The translations under genes and the position numbers were made by a program. The notes beneath the pieces were generated by a model, which searched no databases, was not told the origin of the DNA, and was given only the letters and a program-made list of their open reading frames with translations. Below are positions 17,462 to 31,276 of a stretch of DNA of 64,000 nt, piece by piece. Source of the stretch: Pseudomonas proteolytica (GTDB lineage: Bacteria; Pseudomonadota; Gammaproteobacteria; Pseudomonadales; Pseudomonadaceae); the NCBI RefSeq assembly GCF_007858275.1, contig NZ_VFEV01000010.1, forward strand, positions 96,345 to 160,344, given 5' to 3'. Within the stretch, counting starts at the first letter, position 1. Every line of letters starts with the position of its first letter.

Positions 17462-18085
17462 TTACTCCTGGATCACATCGGCACCCTTGGGGATGTCGAA
17501 CTTGAACGTGGAGGCTGGGACCGGTTCATTGGCCTTGACCCCGGTGAACAGGATATTGGTGCGCTGGCCGACACTGTCGACCAACTGCATATCGTTGATC
17601 ACGCCGTTGCGAAACGACAGGCGCAGGCTGTCGAACAGCGTGTCCTTGGACTTGGGCTTGAGGGTGAAGTCGATCACATTGCTCTGTTGCTTGGAGGTGA
17701 TCTCGAAACTCTCGCTGATCTGCGACACATCACCGGACAGCAGCAAGGCCGGGGTCTGGCTCAGGCGCGGGTCGAGGGTCTTGATGGTCGCCTGCTCCAG
17801 GTCCGGGTCCCACAGCGTGACTTTCTTGCCATCAGAAACGATGGTCTGCTCGTTGGGCGCGTCGGTTTTCCAGAAGAACAGGCCTGGGCGCTGGACGGCC
17901 ATTTCACCGGCCGTTTCCTGCAACTGCGTGCCGCCGCCGTCCAGGGTCAACTGGGAGAAGCGCGCGGTCAGGGTCTTGGATTTGTCCAGCAGGTTGGTCA
18001 GGCTCGCGACGGAGGCCTGGTCAGCGTGGGCCGAAAACGCGGTCAAGGCCAATGCCGGCAACAACAGCATGCGGATAAGACGCAT
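17462..18085 (-). CDS. lolA: Outer-membrane lipoprotein carrier protein LolA
   Basis: The 207-residue periplasmic chaperone collects lipoproteins from LolCDE and hands them to LolB. It has a signal peptide ([21 protein letters not shown]) and the half-barrel strand pattern ([41 protein letters not shown]). The ATG at 18085 is chosen over 18097 because TGAGGACTCCC places AGGA six bases before it. It follows ftsK by 57 bp; the gap holds a GCCGCGT/ACGCGGC hairpin (18117-18136) that could partly terminate ftsK transcripts. Confidence 0.95.
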   Translation of the reverse strand: MRLIRMLLLPALALTAFSAHADQASVASLTNLLDKSKTLTARFSQLTLDGGGTQLQETAGEMAVQRPGLFFWKTDAPNEQTIVSDGKKVTLWDPDLEQATIKTLDPRLSQTPALLLSGDVSQISESFEITSKQQSNVIDFTLKPKSKDTLFDSLRLSFRNGVINDMQLVDSVGQRTNILFTGVKANEPVPASTFKFDIPKGADVIQE

Positions 18086-18142
18086 GGGAGTCCTCATAGA
18101 ATGATGTGAAAGGCGCGCCGCGTGCTGCCACGCGGCACGAGG

Positions 18143-20551
18143 TCAGTCGCGCATCGGCCCTGGCGCGATCACTTCGCGCGAGCCGTTGGTGTTCATTGCC
18201 GTGACGACGCCGGCCATTTCCATGGATTCGATCATACGCGCGGCGCGGTTGTAGCCGATCTTCAGTTTACGTTGCACCGCAGAGATCGAGGCGCGACGGC
18301 TTTCCAGCACGAACGCTACCGCTTCGTCATACAGCGCGTCGGTCTCGGCATCATCGTCGCCGCCACCGCTGCCACCGTCGAAGCCGCTGCCGGCCTCCTC
18401 GACACCCGCCAGGATATCGTCGTTGTATTCCGGCGCACCGCGCAGTTTCCAGGCCTCGACCACGCGGTGCACCTCGTCATCGGAAACGAAGGCGCCGTGA
18501 ACGCGGATCGGCAGGCTGGTGCCGGGCGGCATGTAGAGCATGTCACCATGGCCCAGCAGTTGCTCGGCGCCGCCCTGGTCGATGATGGTCCGCGAGTCGA
18601 TCTTGCTCGACACCTGGAACGCCATACGCGTCGGGATGTTGGCCTTGATCAGACCGGTGATCACATCCACCGATGGCCGCTGGGTCGCAAGGATCAAGTG
18701 GATCCCGGCGGCACGGGCCTTCTGTGCGATACGGGCGATCAGTTCTTCGACCTTCTTGCCGACGATCATCATCATGTCGGCAAATTCGTCGACCACGACG
18801 ACGATGGTCGGCAGCTTGGTCAGCAACGGCGCTTCATCGTGAATGCTTTCACGCTTGTACAGCGGGTCGGTCAGCGGCGTACCGGCGTCCTGGGCTTCCT
18901 TGACCTTGGCGTTGAAGCCGGACAGGTTACGCACACCCATCTTCGCCATCAGCTTGTAGCGTCGCTCCATCTCGGCAACGCTCCAGCGCAAGGCGTTGGC
19001 GGCGTCCTTCATGTCGGTCACCACCGGGCACAGCAGGTGCGGAATGCCTTCGTAGATCGACAGCTCAAGCATCTTCGGGTCGATCATGATCAGCTTGGCG
19101 TCTTCCGGGCCGGACTTGAACAGGATCGACAGGATCATCGCGTTGACCCCCACCGACTTACCGGAACCGGTGGTACCGGCCACCAGCAGGTGAGGCATTT
19201 TCGCAAGGTCTGTGATCACCGGCTTGCCGCCAATGTCGTGACCCAGGGCCAGGGTGACCGGCGACTTGAAGTTGTCGTATTCCGGGGTCGACAGCACTTC
19301 GGAGAAACGCACGATCTGACGATCTTCGTTGGGAATCTCAATGCCCACGGTGGTCTTGCCGGGGATCACTTCCACCACGCGCACGCTGGTCACGGCCAGG
19401 GAGCGCGCAAGGTCTTTGGCCAGGTTGGCGATACGGCTGACCTTGACCCCAGCGGCCGGCTGGATCTCGTAACGGGTAATCACCGGGCCTGGGTGGATTG
19501 AATCCACCGACACTTCGACGCCAAACTCCTTGAGCTTGATTTCCAGCAGATGGCCAACGGCCGCCAGGGATTCCGGGGAATAGTTGAGTTGTTTCTTTTC
19601 CGCCGGATCAAGGATCGAGATCGGCGGCAAGGTGCCTTCGACGGCGCTGTCGATAAACAGCGGCGCCTGCTTTTCCTTCTGCACACGATGACTTGGCTCG
19701 GGCGCCTTGACCGGTGCGGGAGCGATGACCGGCGGCACTTGTTTTTCGCGATCAGACATGTGCTTGGTCAGCGCCTGCTCACGCTCGATCAAGCGCTCCT
19801 TGACCTTGGCCTGCTCACGGCGGTCAGGCGTACTCGGAGCCACCACTTCATTGACTCGGGTATCGACTTCACGCAGTTGCGCAACCATGCGTTTGCGGTC
19901 CACGCGGGCCGCCCACCAGCGGTTGGCAGCGCCCTGGAACAGCTCGAACAGATCGAGGGTGATCTTGCCGGTCACATCCATGACCTTGAACCAGGACAAG
20001 TCGGTAAACACCGTCAAGCCAAACAGGAACAGGGCAATGAACATCAGCGTGCTGCCCTGGATATTCAGGGTCTTGCGGGCCAGGTCGCCCAGGCTTTCGC
20101 CCAGGGCGCCGCCCGCACCCGCCGGCAGGCCGGTCGGTGCATGGAAATGGATATGTGCCAGCGCCGCGCCCGACAACACCAAAAACACCAGGCCGATCAG
20201 GCGCCAGGAAAACAGCCAGCCGCTCCACTGCCACGGCTCGTGGCGCTGGCGGAAGATCTGCCAGGTCTTGATCGCCAGCAACAGCGGGAAGATATAGGCG
20301 AAATAACCGAGGATCATGAACAGGATATCGGCGCTGTAGGAACCCACAGGCCCGCCGAAGTTCTGCACATCATCGATCTTGCTGTTATGGCTCCAGCCCG
20401 GATCGTCCTTGCCATAGGTCAGCAAGGCCATCATCAGGAACAGGCATAAAGCACCGATGGCAATCAGCGCGCCTTCCTTGAGCCGATAGTGCAGGTGCTG
20501 GCGCCAGGCCGGTACCACTGCTGTTTTGGGTGCTGCGGCGGATTTCTTCAA
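18143..20551 (-). CDS. ftsK: DNA translocase FtsK
   Basis: The 802-aa septal DNA pump has about four N-terminal membrane helices (residues 25-180), a short linker, a RecA-like motor with Walker [16 protein letters not shown] near residue 459 and Walker [14 protein letters not shown], and a C-terminal winged-helix gamma domain ([21 protein letters not shown]) that reads KOPS. It clears and aligns chromosome termini for XerCD dimer resolution during division. The linker is short, as usual in Pseudomonas. It is divergent from aat across a 521-bp gap. Confidence 0.97.
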   Translation of the reverse strand: MKKSAAAPKTAVVPAWRQHLHYRLKEGALIAIGALCLFLMMALLTYGKDDPGWSHNSKIDDVQNFGGPVGSYSADILFMILGYFAYIFPLLLAIKTWQIFRQRHEPWQWSGWLFSWRLIGLVFLVLSGAALAHIHFHAPTGLPAGAGGALGESLGDLARKTLNIQGSTLMFIALFLFGLTVFTDLSWFKVMDVTGKITLDLFELFQGAANRWWAARVDRKRMVAQLREVDTRVNEVVAPSTPDRREQAKVKERLIEREQALTKHMSDREKQVPPVIAPAPVKAPEPSHRVQKEKQAPLFIDSAVEGTLPPISILDPAEKKQLNYSPESLAAVGHLLEIKLKEFGVEVSVDSIHPGPVITRYEIQPAAGVKVSRIANLAKDLARSLAVTSVRVVEVIPGKTTVGIEIPNEDRQIVRFSEVLSTPEYDNFKSPVTLALGHDIGGKPVITDLAKMPHLLVAGTTGSGKSVGVNAMILSILFKSGPEDAKLIMIDPKMLELSIYEGIPHLLCPVVTDMKDAANALRWSVAEMERRYKLMAKMGVRNLSGFNAKVKEAQDAGTPLTDPLYKRESIHDEAPLLTKLPTIVVVVDEFADMMMIVGKKVEELIARIAQKARAAGIHLILATQRPSVDVITGLIKANIPTRMAFQVSSKIDSRTIIDQGGAEQLLGHGDMLYMPPGTSLPIRVHGAFVSDDEVHRVVEAWKLRGAPEYNDDILAGVEEAGSGFDGGSGGGDDDAETDALYDEAVAFVLESRRASISAVQRKLKIGYNRAARMIESMEMAGVVTAMNTNGSREVIAPGPMRD

Positions 20552-21072
20552 AACGGGTCTTTTCCTGCGCCTTAAGCGCGTCCAACAGTTGAATGACTAT
20601 AAAAATACTGCCCAACCCGGGCAGGTGAAAAGTGAACGAGCGTCGTCAAGCGTCCTTTAACACTCCGTGACTGCGTCATGAACAGGCGTTAACGCCGGCC
20701 CACAAGGACATAGTGCCGCCATTGTACGGGTTTGTGTGCCCGTTGCCACGCTGCCGGCCTCGCTCCTGAAGCATACACAAGCGCATTGCCCATACGTTTC
20801 AATTTGAGCATGCATTGTCTTTACTGACAAAGGCTTATGAGCTGTTTTTATCAGACTGGACAAGCTTTACCCAGCATTCCCGCCCAACGGATGGCGACAT
20901 GACGCGATTACGACCGCATCACCGCTATAGAGTTGCAGAAACACTCGCTCATGCATCTGGGCACTGATTGCGCGATCGCGCTGGCCGAGTGGCGCCGGGT
21001 CGACAATAATCACTGCCTACGCGGCGGGCCTTGGCCTGTCACCGCCCTCCCCTTCCGTAAGCCTGACTACCC
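20552..21072. other. Gap between divergent ftsK and aat, no gene recognised
   Basis: I see no credible ORF in 521 bp; the longest minus-strand frame (20657-20863) is cysteine-rich and not protein-like. The gap must hold the ftsK and aat promoters. In P. aeruginosa PAO1, as I recall, trxB1 lies between ftsK and aat; no thioredoxin reductase motif is visible here. The segment near 20930-21030 contains scattered GCGATCGCG-type palindromes. Confidence 0.6.
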
Positions 21073-21753
21073 ATGCTCACCTGGTTGCAACGCAATACCC
21101 TGACTTTCCCACCGCTGGCAAAAGCCATGCGTGAACCCAACGGCCTACTCGCCGCCGGTGGCGACCTGTCCGCCGACCGCCTGGTCCAGGCCTATCGCCA
21201 TGGCTGCTTCCCCTGGTTCTCGGAAGGCCAGCCCATCCTGTGGTGGTCGCCCGACCCGCGTACGGTATTGTTCCCCGCAGAGCTGCACGTATCCCGCAGC
21301 CTCGCCAAGCTGCTGCGCCAGCAACGCTACGAGGTGACCTTCGACCAGGACTTTGCCGCCGTCATACAGGCCTGTGCTGCTCCTCGCAGCTATGCAGACG
21401 GCACCTGGATCACCGACGCCATGCAGAACGCCTACCTGCAACTGCACCAACGGGGCTATGCCCATTCTGTCGAGGTGTGGGACCAGGGCACGCTGGTTGG
21501 CGGCCTGTACGGCCTGGCCATGGGCCAGTTGTTCTTTGGCGAATCAATGTTCAGCCGCGCAGACAACGCCTCGAAATTCGGCTTTGCCACGCTCGTCAGG
21601 CAATTGCAGGCCTGGGGGTTTGTCCTGATCGACTGCCAGATGCCCACCGATCACCTGCACAGCCTCGGCGCCCGCGCCATCCCCCGCAGTGACTTTGCCG
21701 GTTACCTGCGCGACCATCTTGATCAAGCCAGCAGTGGGCCGTGGGTTTCTTAG
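21073..21753 (+). CDS. aat: Leucyl/phenylalanyl-tRNA-protein transferase
   Basis: The 226-residue enzyme adds Leu or Phe from aminoacyl-tRNA to proteins with N-terminal Arg or Lys, creating substrates for ClpS-ClpAP. Family motifs are visible: [35 protein letters not shown] and [20 protein letters not shown]. Its partner genes bpt, clpA and clpS follow within 4 kb, so the N-degron pathway is physically clustered. The bpt start lies 55 bp downstream of its stop. Confidence 0.97.
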   Translation: MLTWLQRNTLTFPPLAKAMREPNGLLAAGGDLSADRLVQAYRHGCFPWFSEGQPILWWSPDPRTVLFPAELHVSRSLAKLLRQQRYEVTFDQDFAAVIQACAAPRSYADGTWITDAMQNAYLQLHQRGYAHSVEVWDQGTLVGGLYGLAMGQLFFGESMFSRADNASKFGFATLVRQLQAWGFVLIDCQMPTDHLHSLGARAIPRSDFAGYLRDHLDQASSGPWVS

Positions 21754-21808
21754 GCGACATGCGCACACCTGGCTTACACTTATTTCAAAGCTTATCCGAG
21801 GGTTGATC

Positions 21809-22516
21809 ATGACCGAGTTGGCGCGCTTGAAGTTTTATGCCACTCAACCCCACTCTTGCAGCTACCTGCCCGAGGAACAGGCGACGACGCTGTTCCTCGA
21901 CCCCAGCCAGCCGATGGACGTGCACGTGTATGCGGATCTGTCAGAGATGGGCTTTCGGCGCAGTGGCGACCACCTGTATCGGCCGCACTGCCAGAACTGC
22001 AACGCGTGTGTGCCGGCGCGCATACCTGTGGCGCAATTTTTGGCGGACCGTAATCAAAAACGCATCCTCAAACGTAATGCCGACCTGATCGTGACCGCAG
22101 CCAAGCCCGGTTTCAGCGAGGAATATTTCGATCTTTACCAGCGCTACATCGAACAGCGCCACGCAGACGGCGACATGTTCCCACCCAGTCGCGACCAGTT
22201 TTCCACGTTTCTGGTGCGCGACCTGCCGTTCTCGCGCTTCTACGAATTCCGGCTTGAAGGAAGGCTGCTGGCGGTCGCGGTCACCGACCTGCTGCCCAAT
22301 GGCTTGTCGGCGGTCTACACCTTTTACGAGCCCGCTGAAGAGCGCCGTAGCCTGGGGCGCTTCGCCATCCTGTGGCAGATCAGTGAAGCATCCAGGCAAA
22401 ATCTGGAAGCGGTGTACCTCGGATACTGGATCAAAAACTGCAAAAAGATGAACTACAAGACCCAATATCGGCCCATTGAGCTGCTAATTAATCAAAGATG
22501 GGTCACGCTTAACTAG
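21809..22516 (+). CDS. bpt: Aspartate/glutamate leucyltransferase (Bpt, formerly Ate)
   Basis: The 235-aa protein has the ATE-type N-terminal domain with [20 protein letters not shown] and the cysteine pair in [13 protein letters not shown], and a C-terminal GNAT-like domain ([35 protein letters not shown]). Bacterial Bpt transfers Leu to N-terminal Asp or Glu. The ATG at 21809 is chosen because [10 protein letters not shown] is the family N-terminus and GAGGGTTGATC provides a ribosome-binding site. Upstream codons in the frame overlap aat. Confidence 0.96.
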
Positions 22517-22616
22517 AACCCCTTGGCTTAAACACCCTTTTTCGGGCACAATGCACGCCGCTTTTGCCTGGCGCAGTTGCACCGGGCCATTCACTGGATA
22601 CCGAGGGCTTTACTGC

Positions 22617-22835
22617 ATGTCGAAAGAAGACAGCTTCGAAATGGAAGGCACTGTCGTCGACACCCTGCCCAACACCATGTTTCGTGTGGAGTTGGAAAAT
22701 GGGCACGTCGTAACCGCGCATATCTCCGGCAAGATGCGCAAGAACTACATTCGTATTCTTACCGGTGACAAAGTGCGCGTCGAGCTGACGCCCTATGACT
22801 TGAGCAAAGGGCGCATCACTTACCGCGCTCGCTAA
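22617..22835 (+). CDS. infA: Translation initiation factor IF-1
   Basis: The 72-residue protein has the exact bacterial IF-1 length and the single OB-fold: [40 protein letters not shown], and a C-terminal [14 protein letters not shown]. It occupies the ribosomal A site during initiation. The start at 22617 gives the canonical length; upstream codons in the frame belong to the leader. A terminator follows. Confidence 0.98.
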
Positions 22836-22849
22836 ACAAGTCAATACAA

Positions 22850-22875
22850 AACGCCCGGTTATGCCGGGCGTTTTT
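22850..22875 (+). terminator. Intrinsic terminator after infA
   Basis: AACGCCCGG-TTATG-CCGGGCGTTTTT is a perfect GC-rich stem followed by a T-run. Confidence 0.9.
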
Positions 22876-22908
22876 GTGTGTGTGGGATTTATAGAGGTCG
22901 CAAAACAA

Positions 22909-23010
22909 CTGTAGGAGCGAGCTTGCTCGCGAAGAACCCCAGGACAACGCACCGAATCAGGAAGCATGCGTTATCGTTGGCGATCTTCGCGAGCAAGCTC
23001 GCTCCTACAG
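22909..23010. repeat. REPIN (GAGCGAGCTTGCTCGCGAA type)
   Basis: Arms CTGTAGGAGCGAGCTTGCTC and GAGCAAGCTCGCTCCTACAG are exact inverted copies around about 55 unrelated bases, between convergent infA and clpA. It is the same family as the repeats at 12942 and 59343. Confidence 0.92.
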
Positions 23011-23021
23011 GTTTACAGCGG

Positions 23022-25292
23022 TCAGGCCATTTCGGCCGTGGTCTCGAACTCGAAGGTCAGCTCGCCATCCTTCAGGTCGATATGCACCACGCCACCATGG
23101 TCGGAGAGCTCGCCAAACAGGATCTCTTCGGCCAGTGGCCGCTTGATCTTGTCCTGGATCAGACGCGCCATTGGGCGAGCCCCCATTGCCGCGTCGTAGC
23201 CACCCTCGGCGATCCAGCTGCGTGCCGCTTCCGTCACTTCCAACTGCACGCGCTTGTCTTCCAACTGCGCCTGAAGCTCGGTAAGGAACTTGTCCACAAC
23301 GCTCTTGATAACCTCATGACTGAGGCGACCAAACTGGATAATGGTGTCCAGGCGGTTACGGAATTCCGGCGTGAAGCTCTTCTTGATCACTTCCATGGCG
23401 TCGGAAGAGTGATCCTGATGAGTAAAGCCAATGGAAGCCCGCGCGGCCGTCTCGGCACCGGCGTTGGTGGTCATGATCACGATCACGTTGCGGAAGTCCG
23501 CCTTGCGCCCGTTGTTGTCTGTCAGGGTCCCGTGGTCCATGACCTGCAGCAGCAGGTTGAAGACTTCCGGGTGGGCCTTTTCGATTTCATCGAGCAACAA
23601 TACGCAGTGAGGCTGCTTGGTGATCGCCTCCGTTAAAAGGCCGCCCTGGTCGAAGCCGACATAGCCCGGAGGCGCACCGATCAGGCGCGACACGGTGTGC
23701 CGTTCCATGTATTCGGACATGTCGAACCGCACCAGCTCAATGCCCATGGCCTTGGCCAACTGGCGTGCTGCTTCGGTCTTGCCGACGCCGGTAGGCCCGG
23801 CGAACAGGAACGAACCCACCGGTTTGTCCGGCGACTTGAGACCGGCACGGGACAGCTTGATCGCCGTCGACAGCGAATCAATCGCCGCATCCTGGCCAAA
23901 CACCGTCAGCTTGAGGTCGCGCTCCAGGTTACGCAGCAGCTCCTTGTCGGAACTGGTGACGTGTTTTGGCGGAATACGCGCGATTTTCGCCACGATATCC
24001 TCGACCTGGGCCACTTCGATGCGCTTCACACGCTTCTCTACCGGCTGCAGGCGCTGGTAGGCCCCCGCTTCGTCGATCACATCGATGGCCTTGTCCGGCA
24101 TGTGCCGGTCATTGATGTAGCGCGATGCCAACTCAGCGGCCGCACGCAGTGCCTCATCACTGTATTCGATGCCGTGGTGCGCTTCGAAACGGCCTTTGAG
24201 CCCACGCAGGATACCAATGGTGTCCTCGACCGAAGGCTCGGACACGTCGACTTTCTGGAAGCGACGCGCCAGGGCACGGTCTTTTTCGAAGATCCCGCGA
24301 AACTCCTGGAACGTGGTCGAGCCGATGCAGCGGATATCACCCGAAGACAGCAGCGGCTTGAGCAGGTTGGAAGCGTCCATCACCCCACCGGACGCCGCGC
24401 CGGCGCCAATGATGGTGTGGATTTCATCGATAAACAGGATCGCCTGCGGACGCTTTTTCAGCTCGCCAAGCAACGCCTTGAAACGCTTTTCAAAGTCGCC
24501 ACGGTACTTGGTCCCGGCGAGCAACGCCCCCAGGTCAAGGGAATAGACGACACTGCTGGCCAGCAGGTCTGGCACCTGATTGTCCACAATACGCTTGGCC
24601 AGGCCTTCGGCAATCGCGGTCTTGCCCACGCCCGCCTCGCCCACCAGCAGCGGGTTGTTCTTGCGACGACGAGCCAGGATCTGCGCAACACGCTCGACTT
24701 CCATCTCGCGCCCAACCAGCGGATCAATCCGCCCCTGGCGCGCCAACTCGTTGAGATTGCTGGCATAGGCATCCAGCGGGTTGCTTGAAGAAGAAGACTC
24801 GCCGCCCTCGTCGTCCTGCATATCCTGCTCACCCTCGGAGTGATCGCCATGCCCTGGCACTTTCGAGATGCCATGGGCGATGTAGTTGACGACATCAATA
24901 CGGGCAACGCTCTGCTGCTTGAGCAGGAACACCGCCTGGCTTTCCTGCTCGCTGAAGATGGCAACCAATACATTGGCGCCCGTCACTTCACGCTTGCCGG
25001 AGCTCTGCACGTGGAAGACAGCACGCTGCAAAACCCGCTGGAAGCCCAGGGTTGGCTGGGTCTCACGGTCCTCGTCATGCACGGGGATCAGTGGCGTGGT
25101 GGAGTCAATAAACTCTTGCAGGTCATGCTTGAGTTTGTCGAGGTTGGCGCCGCACGCACGCAGAACGGTGGCGGCAGCTTCGTTATCCAAAAGTGCCAGC
25201 AGCAGGTGTTCGACGGTCATGAATTCATGACGCTTCGAACGGGCCTCCTTGAAGGCAAGATTGAGGGTGACTTCGAGCTCGCGGTTTAACAT
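23022..25292 (-). CDS. clpA: ATP-dependent Clp protease ATP-binding subunit ClpA
   Basis: The 756-aa class I Hsp100 has an N-domain that binds ClpS (residues 1-140), D1 with Walker [16 protein letters not shown] near 217 and D2 with [15 protein letters not shown] near 499. It unfolds N-degron and SsrA substrates for ClpP. Other signatures are [20 protein letters not shown] and [15 protein letters not shown]. It is 29 bp downstream of clpS and so co-transcribed. The [14 protein letters not shown] start is canonical. Confidence 0.98.
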   Translation of the reverse strand: MLNRELEVTLNLAFKEARSKRHEFMTVEHLLLALLDNEAAATVLRACGANLDKLKHDLQEFIDSTTPLIPVHDEDRETQPTLGFQRVLQRAVFHVQSSGKREVTGANVLVAIFSEQESQAVFLLKQQSVARIDVVNYIAHGISKVPGHGDHSEGEQDMQDDEGGESSSSSNPLDAYASNLNELARQGRIDPLVGREMEVERVAQILARRRKNNPLLVGEAGVGKTAIAEGLAKRIVDNQVPDLLASSVVYSLDLGALLAGTKYRGDFEKRFKALLGELKKRPQAILFIDEIHTIIGAGAASGGVMDASNLLKPLLSSGDIRCIGSTTFQEFRGIFEKDRALARRFQKVDVSEPSVEDTIGILRGLKGRFEAHHGIEYSDEALRAAAELASRYINDRHMPDKAIDVIDEAGAYQRLQPVEKRVKRIEVAQVEDIVAKIARIPPKHVTSSDKELLRNLERDLKLTVFGQDAAIDSLSTAIKLSRAGLKSPDKPVGSFLFAGPTGVGKTEAARQLAKAMGIELVRFDMSEYMERHTVSRLIGAPPGYVGFDQGGLLTEAITKQPHCVLLLDEIEKAHPEVFNLLLQVMDHGTLTDNNGRKADFRNVIVIMTTNAGAETAARASIGFTHQDHSSDAMEVIKKSFTPEFRNRLDTIIQFGRLSHEVIKSVVDKFLTELQAQLEDKRVQLEVTEAARSWIAEGGYDAAMGARPMARLIQDKIKRPLAEEILFGELSDHGGVVHIDLKDGELTFEFETTAEMA

Positions 25293-25321
25293 AGCTTCAC
25301 CTCATACCCAAGTGGTCGGAG

Positions 25322-25690
25322 TTAACCGTCCTTCTCGATTTCACAGAGTAGCGGATGCTGGCTTTCCCTGGCGTACTGGTTGACCTGCATGGCCTTGGTC
25401 TCGGCGATGTCGCGGGTAAACACTCCACATACTGCCCGTCCTTCTGTGTGAACGGCCAGCATTACCTTGGTCGCCAACTCGCGGTTCAGATTAAAAAACA
25501 CCTCGAGTACTTCGACGACGAAATCCATCGGCGTGTAGTCATCATTGAACAAAACCACCTTGTACATCGGCGGCGCCTGTAAAGCAGGCTTGGCCTCCTG
25601 AACAGCGATGCCTGCAGAACCGTCATCGTCTTCTAGATGATCCGGGCGATCCTGATTGAATGTTAGTCGAATCTGGCTGAATGCATGCAT
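25322..25690 (-). CDS. clpS: ClpS adaptor protein
   Basis: The 122-residue N-recognin delivers proteins with Leu, Phe, Tyr or Trp N-termini to ClpA. The conserved core is visible: [20 protein letters not shown] (N-degron pocket) and [15 protein letters not shown]. The flexible N-terminal extension carries the acidic [11 protein letters not shown] segment. The start at 25690 ([13 protein letters not shown]) agrees with the Pseudomonas family N-terminus; an in-frame ATG at 25717 adds MHNRRTFLS without a better ribosome site. It is divergent from cspD across 224 bp. Confidence 0.96.
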   Translation of the reverse strand: MHAFSQIRLTFNQDRPDHLEDDDGSAGIAVQEAKPALQAPPMYKVVLFNDDYTPMDFVVEVLEVFFNLNRELATKVMLAVHTEGRAVCGVFTRDIAETKAMQVNQYARESQHPLLCEIEKDG

Positions 25691-25914
25691 GGAAAGAAAG
25701 GTTCGTCTGTTGTGCATTTACAGTGATGGGGGCGACCTGTCAGAAATTCAACTCCGACCGACTGGTCACCTTGACTATCGGCAAAACGGTGTTACAACCA
25801 ATAGAACCCACAGTGGGTAAAAAAGGTCCGCGCAGTCAACCTTATTTATTCGGGTTAGGACGGATAAACTGGATGATACTCCAGTGATGGAGTCTGGTGC
25901 AGAGGGATATGGGT

Positions 25915-26202
25915 ATGTCTGGCAGCAAGATCAGTGGCAAGGTCAAATGGTTCAACAATGCCAAGGGGTACGGCTTCATTAATGAAGACGGTAAGGATGA
26001 AGACCTCTTTGCGCATTACTCGGCGATTACCATGGAGGGTTACAAAACGTTGAAAGCCGGTCAATTGGTGTCCTTTAAGATTATCCAGGGACCTAAAGGC
26101 CTGCACGCTGTCGAAATCTGCGCAGCTGCAACTGGCACTCCCCACGAAGACCACGACAACGCAGATAGATCCGCTCAGTCGAAAAAGAAACAAACGGCCT
26201 AA
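25915..26202 (+). CDS. cspD: Cold-shock-domain protein CspD
   Basis: The 95-aa single-stranded nucleic-acid-binding protein has RNP1-like KGYGFINEDG and RNP2-like DLFAHYSAI. A 25-residue polar tail (GTPHEDHDNADRSAQSKKKQ) extends beyond the 67-70-residue CSP fold. E. coli CspD inhibits replication in stationary phase. The ATG at 25915 (MSGSKISGKVKWF) is chosen because GAGGG is spaced 8 bases; an ATG at 25909 is too close to it. The location next to clpS and clpA is conserved. Confidence 0.93.
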   Translation: MSGSKISGKVKWFNNAKGYGFINEDGKDEDLFAHYSAITMEGYKTLKAGQLVSFKIIQGPKGLHAVEICAAATGTPHEDHDNADRSAQSKKKQTA

Positions 26203-26227
26203 TCAGCCACTGAGTAGATACCCTGCA

Positions 26228-26270
26228 TAAAAAACGGCCATCCTGATCACTCAGGATGGCCGTTTTTTTA
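26228..26270. terminator. Bidirectional terminator between cspD and icd
   Basis: AAAAAACGGCCATCCTGA and its complement TCAGGATGGCCGTTTTTTT form a perfect 18-bp stem with a three- to four-base loop, with A and T tracts that serve both convergent genes. Confidence 0.95.
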
Positions 26271-26284
26271 TCGCCTTCGACTTA

Positions 26285-27541
26285 TTACATATGCGAAATC
26301 AACGCATCGCCAAAGCCCGACGACGACACCAGCTTGGCGCCATCCATCAAGCGCTCGAAGTCATACGTCACGGTTTTGGCCGAGATTGCCCCATTCGTGC
26401 CCTTGATGATCAAGTCGGCAGCCTCGGTCCAGCCCATATGGCGCAACATCATTTCCGCCGACAGAATCAATGAACCCGGGTTGACCTGGTCTTTGCCGGC
26501 GTATTTGGGTGCAGTACCGTGAGTGGCTTCGAACATCGCCACGGTATCAGACAGGTTGGCGCCCGGCGCAATACCGATACCGCCCACTTCTGCCGCCAGG
26601 GCGTCAGAGAGATAGTCACCGTTGAGGTTCAGGGTGGCGATCACATCATATTCGGCCGGACGCAGCAGGATCTGCTGGAGCATGGCGTCGGCAATCGCAT
26701 CCTTGACCACCACATTGCGGCCGGTGCGCGGGTTCTTCAATTGCATCCACGGCCCACCGTCGAGCAGGGTCGCGCCGAATTCTTCGGCGGCCACTTCATA
26801 GGCCCATTCCTTGAAGGCACCCTCGGTGAACTTCATGATGTTGCCTTTATGCACGATGGTCAGCGACTCACGGTCGTTATCCACTACATATTGCAGGGCC
26901 TTGCGCGCCAGGCGCTTGGTGCCCTCCTTGGAAACCGGCTTGACGCCAATCCCGCAATCCTGGTCAAAACGGATCTTGGTGACGCCCATTTCTTCCTTGA
27001 GGAACTTGATGACCTTGATGGCTTCCGGCGAGCCGGCCTTCCATTCGATGCCGGCGTAAATATCCTCGGAGTTCTCACGGAAGATGGTCATGTCCACATC
27101 GCCAGGCTTCTTGACCGGGCTTGGCACACCTTCGAACCAACGCACCGGGCGCAGGCAGACATACAGGTCCAGTTGCTGGCGCAGGGCCACGTTCAGCGAA
27201 CGGATGCCGCCACCGACCGGCGTGGTCAGCGGGCCCTTGATGGAAACCACGTAGTCCTTGACCGCGTCCAGGGTTTCCTGGGGCAGCCAGGTGTCCTGGT
27301 CGTAAACTTGAGTGGCCTTCTCGCCGGCATACACCTCCATCCAGGAGATTTTGCGCTTGCCGCCGTAAGCCTTGTTAACAGCTGCATCGACCACCTTGAT
27401 CATCACCGGGCTGATGTCGACGCCAATACCGTCACCTTCGATGAAGGGAATGATCGGGTTGTCAGGAACATTGAGAGAATGGTCTGCGTTGACGGTGATT
27501 TTGTCGCCGACTGCCGGAACCTGAATCTTCTTGTATCCCAT
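26285..27541 (-). CDS. icd: NADP-dependent isocitrate dehydrogenase, dimeric
   Basis: The 418-aa enzyme oxidises isocitrate to 2-oxoglutarate. The phosphorylatable Ser115 sits in [14 protein letters not shown], the site inactivated by AceK in glyoxylate growth; metal-binding and NADP residues lie in [17 protein letters not shown] and [13 protein letters not shown]. The ATG at 27541 is selected because CGGAGTTCAGC supplies a ribosome-binding site and the length is canonical; the ATG at 27568 is 9 codons upstream. It is divergent from idh, which encodes the unrelated monomeric isozyme. Confidence 0.97.
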   Translation of the reverse strand: MGYKKIQVPAVGDKITVNADHSLNVPDNPIIPFIEGDGIGVDISPVMIKVVDAAVNKAYGGKRKISWMEVYAGEKATQVYDQDTWLPQETLDAVKDYVVSIKGPLTTPVGGGIRSLNVALRQQLDLYVCLRPVRWFEGVPSPVKKPGDVDMTIFRENSEDIYAGIEWKAGSPEAIKVIKFLKEEMGVTKIRFDQDCGIGVKPVSKEGTKRLARKALQYVVDNDRESLTIVHKGNIMKFTEGAFKEWAYEVAAEEFGATLLDGGPWMQLKNPRTGRNVVVKDAIADAMLQQILLRPAEYDVIATLNLNGDYLSDALAAEVGGIGIAPGANLSDTVAMFEATHGTAPKYAGKDQVNPGSLILSAEMMLRHMGWTEAADLIIKGTNGAISAKTVTYDFERLMDGAKLVSSSGFGDALISHM

Positions 27542-30262
<2,721 letters not shown>

Positions 30263-30281
30263 GGCTGTAGAGGCAACACCA

Positions 30282-30314
30282 CAAACCCCGGCCATGCGCC
30301 GGGGTTTGTGTTTT
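30282..30314. terminator. Bidirectional terminator between idh and the LysR gene
   Basis: CAAACCCCGG-CCATGCG-CCGGGGTTTG is a 10-bp perfect stem followed by TGTTTTT on the plus strand. The convergent LysR gene ends at 30315. Confidence 0.88.
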
Positions 30315-31196
30315 TCAGCCTTTTAATGGCACACCGTACTCCGCACGCCATGCGTTCTCGATAATCGTCAGCAACTGCGATCGGTACCACGGCTGCCAAC
30401 CCACCCTCTGCCTGAGTTCGACGCCAAACCTGGGCAGTTCCGGCAAAAAACCGATCGGCTCGAGTTTTTTTAGGCCCTGCCCCTGGGCAAACCAGGGCAA
30501 CAGCGTTACGCCAACCCCTGCCTGGACCGCAGAACGCAACGACACCAAGTCCTCGGACTCATACACACAACGCCATCTGATACCGCTCTCCTCCAGGCGC
30601 CGGATCGCCAGACTGCGGAATAGGCAAGGTGCCTTGAACAATGCCAGCAAAACCTCCTGGCCCTGCGCAGGCATAACCCCATGCTCACCACCCAGCCATT
30701 TCAGCGAAAGCGTATGCAAAGGTTCCCCGGCAACTTTTGGCAGTTCATCAATCATCAGGCCAATATCAATCCCACCCTCATTGAATGCTTGCGCGAGCAC
30801 CAGAGAGCGCGCCACTTTGACCCCGATCCGCACCGACGGCAATTCAACGGCCAGCGCCGCAATCACGCGCTGTAAGATCTCCTCGGAGAAGTACTCGGGG
30901 ATGCCGAGCATCACAGATTCCTGGGTGCGACTGACATCAAACAGCCCGCCGACCTTGTCGTTGACCTCCAGGATCTGCTGGGCATAACCGATCAGCCGCT
31001 CCCCCTCCAGGGTCAGCAGTACCTGACGGTTATCGCGAACAAAAAGCCCGACACCCAACAACTCCTCCAACCGCCGGACCTGTTGGCTGATCGCAGGCTG
31101 CGTCAGGGCTAGCGCCTCGGCGGCCCGGGTAAAACTGCCCAGTTGCGCAACCTTGAGGAAGCTGCGCAAAGACTGAATATCAAGATTGACTCTCAT
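30315..31196 (-). CDS. LysR-family transcriptional regulator
   Basis: The 293-aa protein has an N-terminal winged helix-turn-helix (FLKVAQLGSFTRAAEALALT, followed by PAISQQVRRLEELLGVGLFV) and a LysR substrate-binding domain from about residue 90. The effector is unknown. It lies 80 bp downstream of the DMT transporter gene on the same strand, so the two may be co-transcribed, and the regulator may control that transporter. The ATG at 31196 (MRVNLDIQSLRSFLK) gives the usual LysR N-terminal spacing. Confidence 0.85.
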   Translation of the reverse strand: MRVNLDIQSLRSFLKVAQLGSFTRAAEALALTQPAISQQVRRLEELLGVGLFVRDNRQVLLTLEGERLIGYAQQILEVNDKVGGLFDVSRTQESVMLGIPEYFSEEILQRVIAALAVELPSVRIGVKVARSLVLAQAFNEGGIDIGLMIDELPKVAGEPLHTLSLKWLGGEHGVMPAQGQEVLLALFKAPCLFRSLAIRRLEESGIRWRCVYESEDLVSLRSAVQAGVGVTLLPWFAQGQGLKKLEPIGFLPELPRFGVELRQRVGWQPWYRSQLLTIIENAWRAEYGVPLKG

Positions 31197-31276
31197 GGCA
31201 CACCGAAGCGAGTGAGTAAATACGCCCGAGCATTAGTGCAAGGCTGCGCCCCTATCTGTCAAGAACGCCAGGCCCC

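Noticed and set aside
20683..20697. Possible LexA box upstream of ftsK
   Set aside because: CTG and CAG are separated by nine bases in place of ten, and the flanking sequence does not match the SOS consensus.
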